Below the pieces are notes generated by a model. The model was not told the origin of the DNA and searched no databases. It saw only the letters and a program-made list of their open reading frames with translations. The position numbers and the translations under genes were made by a program. 64,000 bases of DNA from an uncultured Alphaproteobacteria bacterium (GTDB lineage: Bacteria; Pseudomonadota; Alphaproteobacteria; Caulobacterales; Caulobacteraceae): positions 1 through 64,000 of the forward strand of contig CAIOSI010000027.1 of NCBI GenBank assembly GCA_903860975.1, read 5' to 3'. Positions 7,196 through 13,749 of the stretch are shown in pieces; positions within the stretch are counted from its first letter, which is position 1, and every line of letters starts with the position of its first letter.

Positions 7196-8503
7196 ATGGC
7201 CGCCATCGACGACCGTCATCTGCTGGACGTCAAGAACGTCCGTCACCTCTACGGGAAGCCGGGGGGCGGGGGTCAGCTCGTCCTGGACGACGTGGACCTG
7301 ACTCTTTTCGACAACGAGATCGTTGGCCTGCTGGGCCGGTCGGGTTCGGGTAAGTCCACTCTGCTTCGGTCCATCGCGGGTCTGATCCAGCCGACGGCCG
7401 GCGAGATCAGCTTTCCCCGTGGAGATGCGGCGTCTCCTACCCGGGTCAGCATGGTCTTTCAGAGCTTTGCTCTCTTCCCCTGGCTCACCGTCCAGGAGAA
7501 CGTCGAGGTGGGCCTCGAGGCCAAGCGCGTCTCCCCGGAAATTCGACGCAGCCGGGCCCTGGCTGCAATCGACCTGATCGGCCTCGACGGATTTGAGAAC
7601 GCCTATCCCAAGGAGCTCTCAGGCGGCATGCGCCAGCGCGTGGGCCTGGCCCGCGCCCTGGTGGTCGATCCCACGATCCTCCTGATGGACGAGCCATTTT
7701 CGGCGCTGGATGTTCTGACCGCTGAGACGTTGCGCACGGACCTTCTCGACCTCTGGTGCGAAGGACGAATGGGTATCCAGTCGATCCTGATGGTCACGCA
7801 CAACATCGAGGAGGCCGTGCTGATGTGCGACCGCATCCTGGTTTTCTCGTCAAACCCCGGACGCATCGTCGCGGAGATCAAGGTCGATCTCCCCCAGCCG
7901 CGGAACCGGCAGAACCCCGCCTTCCGAAAAATGGTCGACGACATCTATGCGCGGATGACCCAGCGCAACCCCGCAGACGAGCGTAAAGGAGATGGTCTAT
8001 TTCCCGGGATGGGGATCGGCATGGTTCTGCCGCAGGTCTCCACCAACGTCATGGCCGGCCTGATGGAAACGGTGAGCGGCGGGCCTTTTGACGGCAAGGC
8101 GCACTTGCCTGACCTCGCAGAGGCCCTCCAATACGAGGCTGACGAGTTGTTTCCCATCGCCGAGACGCTTCAACTCCTGCGGCTGGCCGAACTGGAGGGC
8201 GGCGACATCAAGCTGACGCAGGATGCTCAGCGCTACGTGGCAGCCGATGTGGATACGCGAAAGCAGATTTTCGCTCAGCATCTGATCGCCTACGTGCCGC
8301 TTGCCGGCCATATCCGCCGGGTCCTCGACGAGCGCACTTCACACAAAGCGCCCGCTGGTCGGTTCCGGGATGAGTTGGAGGACCTTATGTCAGAGGAGGA
8401 TGCGGACCAGACGCTGAAGGGGGTGATCACCTGGGCACGCTACGCCGAGGCGTTTGCCTACGACGAAAGCGCCGATCTGTTTACGCTGGATGATCCGAGT
8501 TGA
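7196..8503 (+). CDS. ABC transporter ATP-binding protein with C-terminal AAA-associated domain
   Basis: 435 residues. The N-terminal ATPase has Walker A GRSGSGKST (about residue 48), Q-loop VFQSFALFPW, signature LSGGMRQRVGLARAL and Walker B ILLMDEPFSALD, all of NitT/TauT type. Residues from about 285 to 425 form an extra domain resembling the AAA-associated C-terminal domain (DELFPIAETLQLLRLAELEG, then a predicted helical part), which is thought to be regulatory. SD AGGAGG lies just before the ATG. It is co-transcribed with the fused permease; the transcript probably ends at the hairpin at 8509. Confidence 0.88.
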   Translation: MAAIDDRHLLDVKNVRHLYGKPGGGGQLVLDDVDLTLFDNEIVGLLGRSGSGKSTLLRSIAGLIQPTAGEISFPRGDAASPTRVSMVFQSFALFPWLTVQENVEVGLEAKRVSPEIRRSRALAAIDLIGLDGFENAYPKELSGGMRQRVGLARALVVDPTILLMDEPFSALDVLTAETLRTDLLDLWCEGRMGIQSILMVTHNIEEAVLMCDRILVFSSNPGRIVAEIKVDLPQPRNRQNPAFRKMVDDIYARMTQRNPADERKGDGLFPGMGIGMVLPQVSTNVMAGLMETVSGGPFDGKAHLPDLAEALQYEADELFPIAETLQLLRLAELEGGDIKLTQDAQRYVAADVDTRKQIFAQHLIAYVPLAGHIRRVLDERTSHKAPAGRFRDELEDLMSEEDADQTLKGVITWARYAEAFAYDESADLFTLDDPS

Positions 8504-8508
8504 AGCTA

Positions 8509-8543
8509 GCGGCCACGATAACCTAAAGGTTATCCGTGGCCGC
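8509..8543. terminator. Long hairpin between convergent genes
   Basis: GCGGCCACGATAACCT pairs with AGGTTATCCGTGGCCGC across a 2-base loop, with one bulged base (16-17 bp stem). It is followed by AGATTTTATAAT on the plus strand. The site lies six bases after the ATPase stop codon and before the end of the convergent toxin gene, so it probably terminates both. Confidence 0.65.
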
Positions 8544-8550
8544 AGATTTT

Positions 8551-8566
8551 ATAATCTGTAGATTAT
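8551..8566. repeat. Short palindrome ATAATCTGTAGATTAT
   Basis: A 7-bp perfect inverted repeat with a 2-base centre, immediately after the long hairpin. It could be a second element of the terminator or a protein-binding site; its function is unknown. Confidence 0.35.
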
Positions 8567-8588
8567 CGCCAACCTGGAGCTGGGTCCG

Positions 8589-9014
8589 TCAGCTCTCTGG
8601 CAGGGCGTACCGGCGAATGGTGATCTCCTGATCGCCGACGACTTCCAAGGTTACCTCAAGCACTTGGTTGATGAGGTCCCGGTCGCGGTCCAGTTCGTCC
8701 AACGCCAGCTCGAACAGCTCCAACTGCGTCTCCAACGTGAATCCGTCGGCGGGCCCGTTGAGGCAGATCAGGCCGGCGTGAAGATCAACTTTCGCGTACT
8801 CGCCCTTCGCGCCGGGAGCGCCTGGCGCGCCACGGAAATCGTAGGCGTTGCGGGTAACGAAGGTCCAATCACCGTCGAGGATGACCGGCATCAGGTTCCA
8901 ATCCTTGACGCCGCCTTTGCCGATCCACCGGACGTGCGAACTGCCGACATAGCCGCGCTCGACGGCTAGGTCGACCAGTTCGGTGCTCAGGCACTCGTCG
9001 ATCAACGCCTTCAC
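8589..9014 (-). CDS. PIN-like (DUF5615-type) toxin
   Basis: 141 residues beginning MKALIDECLSTELVDLA, the first acidic motif of the DUF5615 PIN-like family. It continues with WNLMPVILDGDWTFVTRNAYDF, in which the LxxDWTFVTxN motif carries the second acidic cluster. PIN-fold proteins of this type are putative RNases paired with DUF433 antitoxins. The start codon overlaps the end of the DUF433 gene by four bases, so the two are translationally coupled. The tail of about 40 residues after residue 100 is longer than in minimal family members. Confidence 0.7.
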   Translation of the reverse strand: MKALIDECLSTELVDLAVERGYVGSSHVRWIGKGGVKDWNLMPVILDGDWTFVTRNAYDFRGAPGAPGAKGEYAKVDLHAGLICLNGPADGFTLETQLELFELALDELDRDRDLINQVLEVTLEVVGDQEITIRRYALPES

Positions 9015-9625
9015 GCGCGGGCGCGCCTGAGCACCTTCCGCTCGGAAACCAACTTCAGGCAGGCGTCGGCCGGGGCTCGGCCGCGGGGTCTGCCTCGTGG
9101 AGGATTGGCTTGCGCGTAGAGGCTTGCCAGTTCGATGTGCTCATCGTTGAGGCCGGGGTAGGCGACTTTCAGACGCTCGACGCCATCGCTGGCGGCGATC
9201 GAGGCGGCGACATCGTAGACTGCAATGCGCGTACCCCGGATCACGGGCGTACCGCCGAGGATTTCCGGGTCTTCGATTACCATTTCTCGGGCCCGCAGGA
9301 GCGCCGCGTGGCGAGCTTGGGTTTCCTCGAAAAAGCCATCGAGCTTCACAGTGAGAAACTCGTGATGAAAGGTCCAGCTACGGCGTTTCAGGGACGAAAG
9401 CGTGCGGATCACATGCGTGCGCTCGTCGGAGGTCAGGACCTTGGCGGCATGAAAATAGAACCGCACATAGGTGCAGGCATGCGACCGAAGCCACCGACCG
9501 TCTTTGAGGCTGTAGAGCGCCTCCGGGACGATGTGCTCATCGATCACGCGGTTGACGTCGCGCACGGTGACGCCGGCGACAACGGCCGCCTCTGAGGGTG
9601 TGAGTAGTTCGCCTATGGCAGCCAT
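9011..9625 (-). CDS. DUF433-family antitoxin with N-terminal DNA-binding domain
   Basis: 204 residues from the ATG at 9623-9625; the longer frame extends over the operator and a MarR remnant and is rejected. The N-terminal part (LLTPSEAAVVAGVTVRDVNRVIDE) is a MerR-like helix-turn-helix. The C-terminal half holds the DUF433 core (IEDPEILGGTPVIRGTRIAV then VERLKVAYPGLNDEHIELA). DUF433 proteins usually neutralise PIN-like DUF5615 toxins; the toxin gene follows with a four-base overlap. A TTCCGA/TCGGAA dyad 15 bp upstream probably mediates autoregulation. Confidence 0.78.
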   Translation of the reverse strand: MAAIGELLTPSEAAVVAGVTVRDVNRVIDEHIVPEALYSLKDGRWLRSHACTYVRFYFHAAKVLTSDERTHVIRTLSSLKRRSWTFHHEFLTVKLDGFFEETQARHAALLRAREMVIEDPEILGGTPVIRGTRIAVYDVAASIAASDGVERLKVAYPGLNDEHIELASLYAQANPPRGRPRGRAPADACLKLVSERKVLRRARA

Positions 9626-9640
9626 TGCGACCCATAAAGT

Positions 9641-9656
9641 TTCCGATCTGTCGGAA
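9641..9656. promoter_or_regulatory. Candidate operator of the DUF433/PIN pair
   Basis: TTCCGA-TCTG-TCGGAA, a perfect 6-bp inverted repeat ending 15 bp upstream of the antitoxin start codon. Toxin-antitoxin operons are generally autorepressed by the antitoxin; the link is inferred from position. Confidence 0.45.
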
Positions 9657-9689
9657 TATATAAGCGCTGCTGACTGACAATGGAAGGCT

Positions 9690-9797
9690 AACGACCACGT
9701 CTCCCATGCTTTCGTCCATAAGCTGGCGGCGCGGGACGTGACGGTGGCCGAGTGGGCAGTGATGCGCGCGCTCGATGAGCGGCGGCCCATGCCCTAG
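9690..9797 (+). pseudogene. MarR-family regulator fragment
   Basis: 36 codons reading NDHVSHAFVHKLAARDVTVA then EWAVMRALDERRPMP and a stop. This resembles helices 1-2 of MarR-type regulators (F..KL..R.VTVAEW.VLR.L). No start codon and no DNA-binding winged helix remain, so it is a fragment. Confidence 0.5.
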
Positions 9798-9949
9798 CCC
9801 TTCAACCTGTTCACACGTTCACCTGCGCACATGCACACCTGTACGCCGTCGTGCGGCCTCACTGGGATTTGCACGCGGACTCCTTTAAGCATCCGAAATA
9901 TCTACAGAATCCGTCCAATCCAACATGGGGACCATTTTGGACGAAAATC

Positions 9950-10021
9950 ATGAATAAAATCAACAAGTTATCCATTGCGCCCATGATGGACTGGATATAC
10001 TTTTCAATAAAATCAAATACT
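9950..10021 (+). repeat. dusA 5'-end-like sequence, candidate attachment-site remnant (right)
   Basis: ATG followed by codons for NKINKLSIAPMMDW, the N-terminus of tRNA-dihydrouridine synthase A, after which the frame leaves the family (IYFSIKSNTYL and on to a stop at 10156). It shares the exact 16-mer CCCATGATGGACTGGA with the left copy, and upstream bases 9908-9928 also resemble bases 2668-2688. No dusA body follows. The surrounding DNA (about 9880-10100) is visibly more AT-rich than the flanks. The rest of 9798-10137 contains no other gene. Confidence 0.72.
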
Positions 10022-10137
10022 TACTTACAGTTGCGTGCAAATCCCGTGCACTCGGCTTTCGTGAAATCTCGCATTTGTTCGCAGTTTCGGCCGGCCAATG
10101 CCCCTGAACGCGCCGACAACGACATCTTTGGACCAAT

Positions 10138-11571
10138 TCACCGCGGCGCGGCCTGATAGGCCGTGCGGGTGACCGTGTAGAACTCGCGCGCGGCGCGGCC
10201 CTGTTCGCGCGCGCCGAAGCTTGAAGCTTTCAGCCCGCCGAACGGCGCGTGGTAGTCGACGCCGGCGGTGGGCAGGTTGACCATCGCTATGCCCACGCGG
10301 GCGTGGCGCTTGAAGTGTTCGGCGCGGGCGAGCGAGGTGGTGTAGAGGCCGCCGCACAGTCCGAACCGGACCGCGTTCAGGGCCTCAAGGGCCTCTTCGT
10401 AGCTGTCGACGACCATCAAGCCGGCGACCGGCCCGAAGATCTCTTCGCGCATGACAAGGTCACCGGGATCCATGTCGGTGAACAACAGCGGGTTGACGAA
10501 GCAGGCCGGGGCGCCTTCACCACGGCGCCCATCCAGAGCCTTGCGGCCTTCCGCGCGCATCGCCGCAGTCGCCGCTGCGACAGCCGCCTTCTGCCGTGGG
10601 GACACCAGCGGTCCGATCTGGGTTTCACGGCGCCTGGGATCGCCGATACGCAGCGCCGCCATCCGCGACTCGATCCGCTGGGTCAGCGCCGTGGCCGCCG
10701 CGCGCTCGACGATGATCCGCGAGGTCGCCGTACACCGCTGGCCGGCGGCGAAAAAGGCGCCGTTGATCGCGCCGTCGGCGGCGGCGTCAAGGTCGGCGTC
10801 GGCCAGGACGATCAGCCCGTTCACCCCACCCATCTCGGCCTGCACGCGCGCGCCGCGCCGGGTCGCGGCGCCGATGACCGAGCGCCCCGTGGTTTCCGAT
10901 CCCGTGAAGGAGATGGCGTCGATCGCGGGGTCGGCGACCAGGGCCTCGCCGGCGTTTCGCGCACCGAGCAGCATATTGACCGCGCCCTCGGGAAGCCCGG
11001 CGCTCGCGATGATCTCCATCAGGGCGGAGGCCGTCGCCGAGGCGTGCTCCGAAGGCTTCCAGACGACAGCGTTGCCGTAGGCCAGCGCCGGCGCGATCTT
11101 CCAGGCCGGGATGGCGACTGGGAAGTTCCAGGGCGTGATCGCGCCGATCACCCCGACTGGGTCATAGCTCACCTCCACCGTCACGCCGGGGCGTGTCGAG
11201 GCGAACCGTTCGCCGACGATCCGCAACGCCTCGCCGCCAAAGAACCGGAACAGCCGGCCGGCGCGTACGACCTCGCCCTCCGCGTCGCCGACCGTCTTGC
11301 CGGTCTCGCGAGCGATCAGGTCGGCCAGGGCGCTTCGCTGTTCGAGCAGCGCGTCCCCGATCCGATCCAGGGCGTCGGCGCGCGCTTCGACCCCGGCGGT
11401 CAAGGGGCCCAGCGCGCCAGCGGCCGCGGCCGCCGCCTCGGCGGCAAGGTCCTCGCCAGCGTCCGGCAGACGCGCCACCACCTCGTCAAGGTCGGCGGGG
11501 TTGCGTTGCTCGAGGCTTGGCGCGAGTTCGCGCCGCCGGCCGGCGATGTGACAGGCCAGATCCTGGCTCAT
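10138..11571 (-). CDS. NAD(P)-dependent aldehyde dehydrogenase, ketoglutaric-semialdehyde type
   Basis: 477 residues, complete. The motifs are ITPWNFP (cofactor region, about 145), FTGSETTGR (about 222-230), general base Glu246 in AEMGG and catalytic Cys280 in AAGQRCTA. The C-terminal segment NLPTAGVDYHAPFGGLK matches alpha-ketoglutaric semialdehyde dehydrogenases of pentonate, glucarate and hydroxyproline pathways, although lactaldehyde-type substrates cannot be excluded. It oxidises the aldehyde left after dehydration or aldol cleavage of a sugar acid. It lies 9 bp downstream of the UxaA-type dehydratase in one operon, preceded by a LacI-type operator. Confidence 0.88.
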   Translation of the reverse strand: MSQDLACHIAGRRRELAPSLEQRNPADLDEVVARLPDAGEDLAAEAAAAAAGALGPLTAGVEARADALDRIGDALLEQRSALADLIARETGKTVGDAEGEVVRAGRLFRFFGGEALRIVGERFASTRPGVTVEVSYDPVGVIGAITPWNFPVAIPAWKIAPALAYGNAVVWKPSEHASATASALMEIIASAGLPEGAVNMLLGARNAGEALVADPAIDAISFTGSETTGRSVIGAATRRGARVQAEMGGVNGLIVLADADLDAAADGAINGAFFAAGQRCTATSRIIVERAAATALTQRIESRMAALRIGDPRRRETQIGPLVSPRQKAAVAAATAAMRAEGRKALDGRRGEGAPACFVNPLLFTDMDPGDLVMREEIFGPVAGLMVVDSYEEALEALNAVRFGLCGGLYTTSLARAEHFKRHARVGIAMVNLPTAGVDYHAPFGGLKASSFGAREQGRAAREFYTVTRTAYQAAPR

Positions 11572-11580
11572 GAGACTCCC

Positions 11581-13110
11581 CTACATCACCGCGCCGAGTT
11601 GCCAGGGCACGAATTCGGCCCCGCCATAGCCCAGCTCTTCGCTCTTGGTCCGCGCGCCCGAGGCGACCTCGAGCATGAGGTCGAAGATCTCGGCGCCCTT
11701 CTCGCCCACCGTCGCACCGCCCGAGGCGATGGCGCCGCAGTCGATGTCGATGTCGTCGCGCATGCGCTCGTAGATCGCCGTGTTCGAGGACAGCTTGAGG
11801 GACGGGGACGGCTTGCATCCGAAGGCCGAGCCGCGGCCGGTGGTGAAGGCGATCATGGTGGCGCCGGAGGCCACCTGGCCGGTGGCCGAGCAGGGATCGA
11901 AGCCCGGGCTATCCATGAACACCAGGCCTCGCTTCCGCAGCGGCTCGGCGTATTCGATCACGTCCTCCAGCGGGGAACTGCCGCTCTTGGCGACCGCGCC
12001 TAAGGACTTCTCCAGGATGGTGGTCAGGCCGCCCGCGAGATTTCCGGGCGAGGGATTGTTGTTCATCTGAGCGCCGTGGCGGGCCGTGTAGGCCTCCCAC
12101 CACTCGAGCCGTTCCTTGAGCCTGGCGGCCACCTGCGGCGAGGTGGTGCGCTGGAGGAGAAGATGTTCCGCCCCGTAGATCTCCGGGGTCTCGGACAGGA
12201 TGACCGTGCCGCCGAGCTCGACCAGCCGGTCCGCCGCATCGCCCAGCGCCGGGTTGGAGGTCAGGCCCGACCACGAGTCCGATCCGCCGCATTGCAGGCC
12301 CAGGCGCAATTCCGAGGCCGGGGTTTCCGTGCGCTGGGCCGCGCCGGCGATCGGCAACAGGGCTTCAAGCTGAGCCAGTCCCGCGTCCACCGCCTTGCGG
12401 GTGCCGCCCACCTCCTGGATCGTGAAGACCCTGAAATCCTCGCGGCCGGCCAGGCCGTAGTCGGCGGCGAGCCGGCCGACCTGGATCACTTCGCAACCCA
12501 GTCCGACGAGCAGGATCGCCCCGAAATTGGGATTGGCCGCCGTGCCCCAGAGCGTGCGCCGCAGGAGATCGAAGCCCTCGCCGGAATCGGCCATGCCGCA
12601 GCCGCCGGTGTGGGTGATCGGCACGATGCCATCGATCGTGGGATAGGCGTCCAGCATGCCCGACCGCTGGGCGGTGTCGGCGATCAGCCTGGCCACGGTC
12701 GCCGAGCAATTCACCGATGTCAGCACCCCGAGGTAGTTGCGCACGCCGACGGCGCCGTTGGCACGGTGGAAGCCCCGAAAGGTCCGGGGCGTCACGCCAC
12801 GGGCGGCTTGTGGGCGCTTCGCCTCCGCCCCGCGGCGGAGCTCGCTGACCGCGAGGTTGTGCACATGAACATGCGCGCCCGGCGCGATGTCGATCAGGGC
12901 TTCGCCGATGACCTGACCGTATTTCAGGACGGGCGTCCCGGCCGCGATCGGCGCGGTGGCCATCTTGTGTCCAGGGGGAATGGTTTCGACGGCGCGGGTG
13001 GCTTCACCGCCGACGCTCGTCCCAGCGGCAAGACGCTGGGTAGTGACAACGACATTGTCGCTGGGATGCAGCCGGACAACCGCCGGCGCTGCTGCTGCGC
13101 CACTCGCCAC
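11581..13110 (-). CDS. UxaA/GarD-family sugar-acid dehydratase (altronate/galactarate type)
   Basis: About 509 residues. An N-terminal SAF domain (VRLHPSDNVVVTTQRLAAG to HVHVHNL, about 10-95) is fused to the large GarD/UxaA dehydratase domain (HTGGCGM around 190, QCGGSD around 280, GRGSAFGCKP around 445). Such enzymes dehydrate sugar acids to 2-keto-3-deoxy acids. I chose the GTG at 13108-13110 because CGGAGG sits 9 bases upstream; an ATG ten codons earlier (13140) has no SD. In Campylobacter jejuni UxaA-type proteins serve L-fuconate dehydration, so the substrate may be a 6-deoxyhexonate. It is divergent from fucU and shares the operator at 13182. Confidence 0.85.
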   Translation of the reverse strand: MASGAAAAPAVVRLHPSDNVVVTTQRLAAGTSVGGEATRAVETIPPGHKMATAPIAAGTPVLKYGQVIGEALIDIAPGAHVHVHNLAVSELRRGAEAKRPQAARGVTPRTFRGFHRANGAVGVRNYLGVLTSVNCSATVARLIADTAQRSGMLDAYPTIDGIVPITHTGGCGMADSGEGFDLLRRTLWGTAANPNFGAILLVGLGCEVIQVGRLAADYGLAGREDFRVFTIQEVGGTRKAVDAGLAQLEALLPIAGAAQRTETPASELRLGLQCGGSDSWSGLTSNPALGDAADRLVELGGTVILSETPEIYGAEHLLLQRTTSPQVAARLKERLEWWEAYTARHGAQMNNNPSPGNLAGGLTTILEKSLGAVAKSGSSPLEDVIEYAEPLRKRGLVFMDSPGFDPCSATGQVASGATMIAFTTGRGSAFGCKPSPSLKLSSNTAIYERMRDDIDIDCGAIASGGATVGEKGAEIFDLMLEVASGARTKSEELGYGGAEFVPWQLGAVM

Positions 13111-13181
13111 GCCTGATGGCCTCCGCTCTAGTCGATGCAATTATCCGATACAAAGAGCCGCCGGAGGGTGCAAGGAATGCT

Positions 13182-13195
13182 TGGAAACGTTTCTA
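13182..13195. promoter_or_regulatory. LacI-type operator, TGGAAACGTTTCTA
   Basis: One mismatch from the perfect palindrome TGGAAACGTTTCCA found four times in this window. It lies between the dehydratase/aldehyde dehydrogenase operon (minus) and fucU (plus), about 60-70 bp from both starts, so it can control both. Confidence 0.75.
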
Positions 13196-13253
13196 TGGCG
13201 CACGGGCGACGTCGTTTGCCCGGGACGCCCCCGACACGGGAGGCTGAGAAGCC

Positions 13254-13685
13254 ATGCTGAAGGGTATCGATCCGCGACTGGGGCCGGATCTCCTCGCCAT
13301 CCTGCGCGGCATGGGGCACGGCGACGAGATCGCGCTCGTGGACGCCAACTTTCCCGCCCAGGCGGTGGCGCGACGCCTCTGCCGCGCCGATGGGATCGAT
13401 GTGGTGGCCATGACGCGCGCGGTCGTCTCGCTGATGCCGCTCGACGATTTCGTCGCGGCCGCGGCCTTCTCGATGGCGGTGGTCGATGCGCCCTCGGAAA
13501 CGCCGCCCGTCGTCGCCGAACTCGGCGTGGTCCTGCGCGCGGCGGACTACCGGGGCGAGATCGTCGCCCTGGAACGCCACGCCTTCTATGAGCGCGCGCG
13601 CGGGGCCTTCGCCGTCGTCGCGACGGGCGAGCTGCGTCTCTACGGCAACGTGATCCTGATCAAGGGCGTGGTGCGGCCCAGCTGA
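13254..13685 (+). CDS. fucU: L-fucose mutarotase, RbsD/FucU family
   Basis: 143 residues, the normal length. It begins MLKGIDPRLGPDLLAILRGM followed by GHGDEIALVDANFPA, the FucU signature, with His22 (catalytic), Asp24 and Asp30. The C-terminal YGNVILIKGVV strand is also typical. FucU interconverts the alpha and beta anomers of L-fucose, supplying the anomer used by the first dehydrogenase. It is divergent from the UxaA-type operon and shares its operator. It is probably monocistronic, since the following gene is convergent; a GGCGGG/CCCGCC hairpin (13694-13709) follows the stop. Confidence 0.93.
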   Translation: MLKGIDPRLGPDLLAILRGMGHGDEIALVDANFPAQAVARRLCRADGIDVVAMTRAVVSLMPLDDFVAAAAFSMAVVDAPSETPPVVAELGVVLRAADYRGEIVALERHAFYERARGAFAVVATGELRLYGNVILIKGVVRPS

Positions 13686-13749
13686 GCTGGTGCGGCGGGC
13701 GGACCCGCCCATCCGGCGGCGGTAGCCCTCTGGAACGCCTCGGCCGATC

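Larger units (their letters stand above)
2787..10021. mobile_element. Inferred relic of a dusA-type genomic island
   Basis: The segment is bounded by two directly repeated, degenerate dusA 5' ends. It carries accessory cargo: porin, metal-sensing repressor, SBP-less ABC transporter, toxin-antitoxin pair and a MarR fragment. There is no integrase and no intact dusA at either end, so the element is either decayed or one unit of a stack of successive insertions. The boundaries follow from the repeats; mobility is inference. Confidence 0.45.

Noticed and set aside
9851-10156. Plus-strand frame of 101 codons as a real gene
   Set aside because: Only its middle part (from 9950) resembles the DusA N-terminus; the rest has no family signal, so it is a dusA-like remnant rather than a gene.
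10249-12003. Long plus-strand frame of 584 codons opposite the aldehyde dehydrogenase and dehydratase genes
   Set aside because: It is the antisense shadow of two well-recognised genes in GC-rich DNA, with low-complexity Arg/Gly/Asp composition and no family resemblance.
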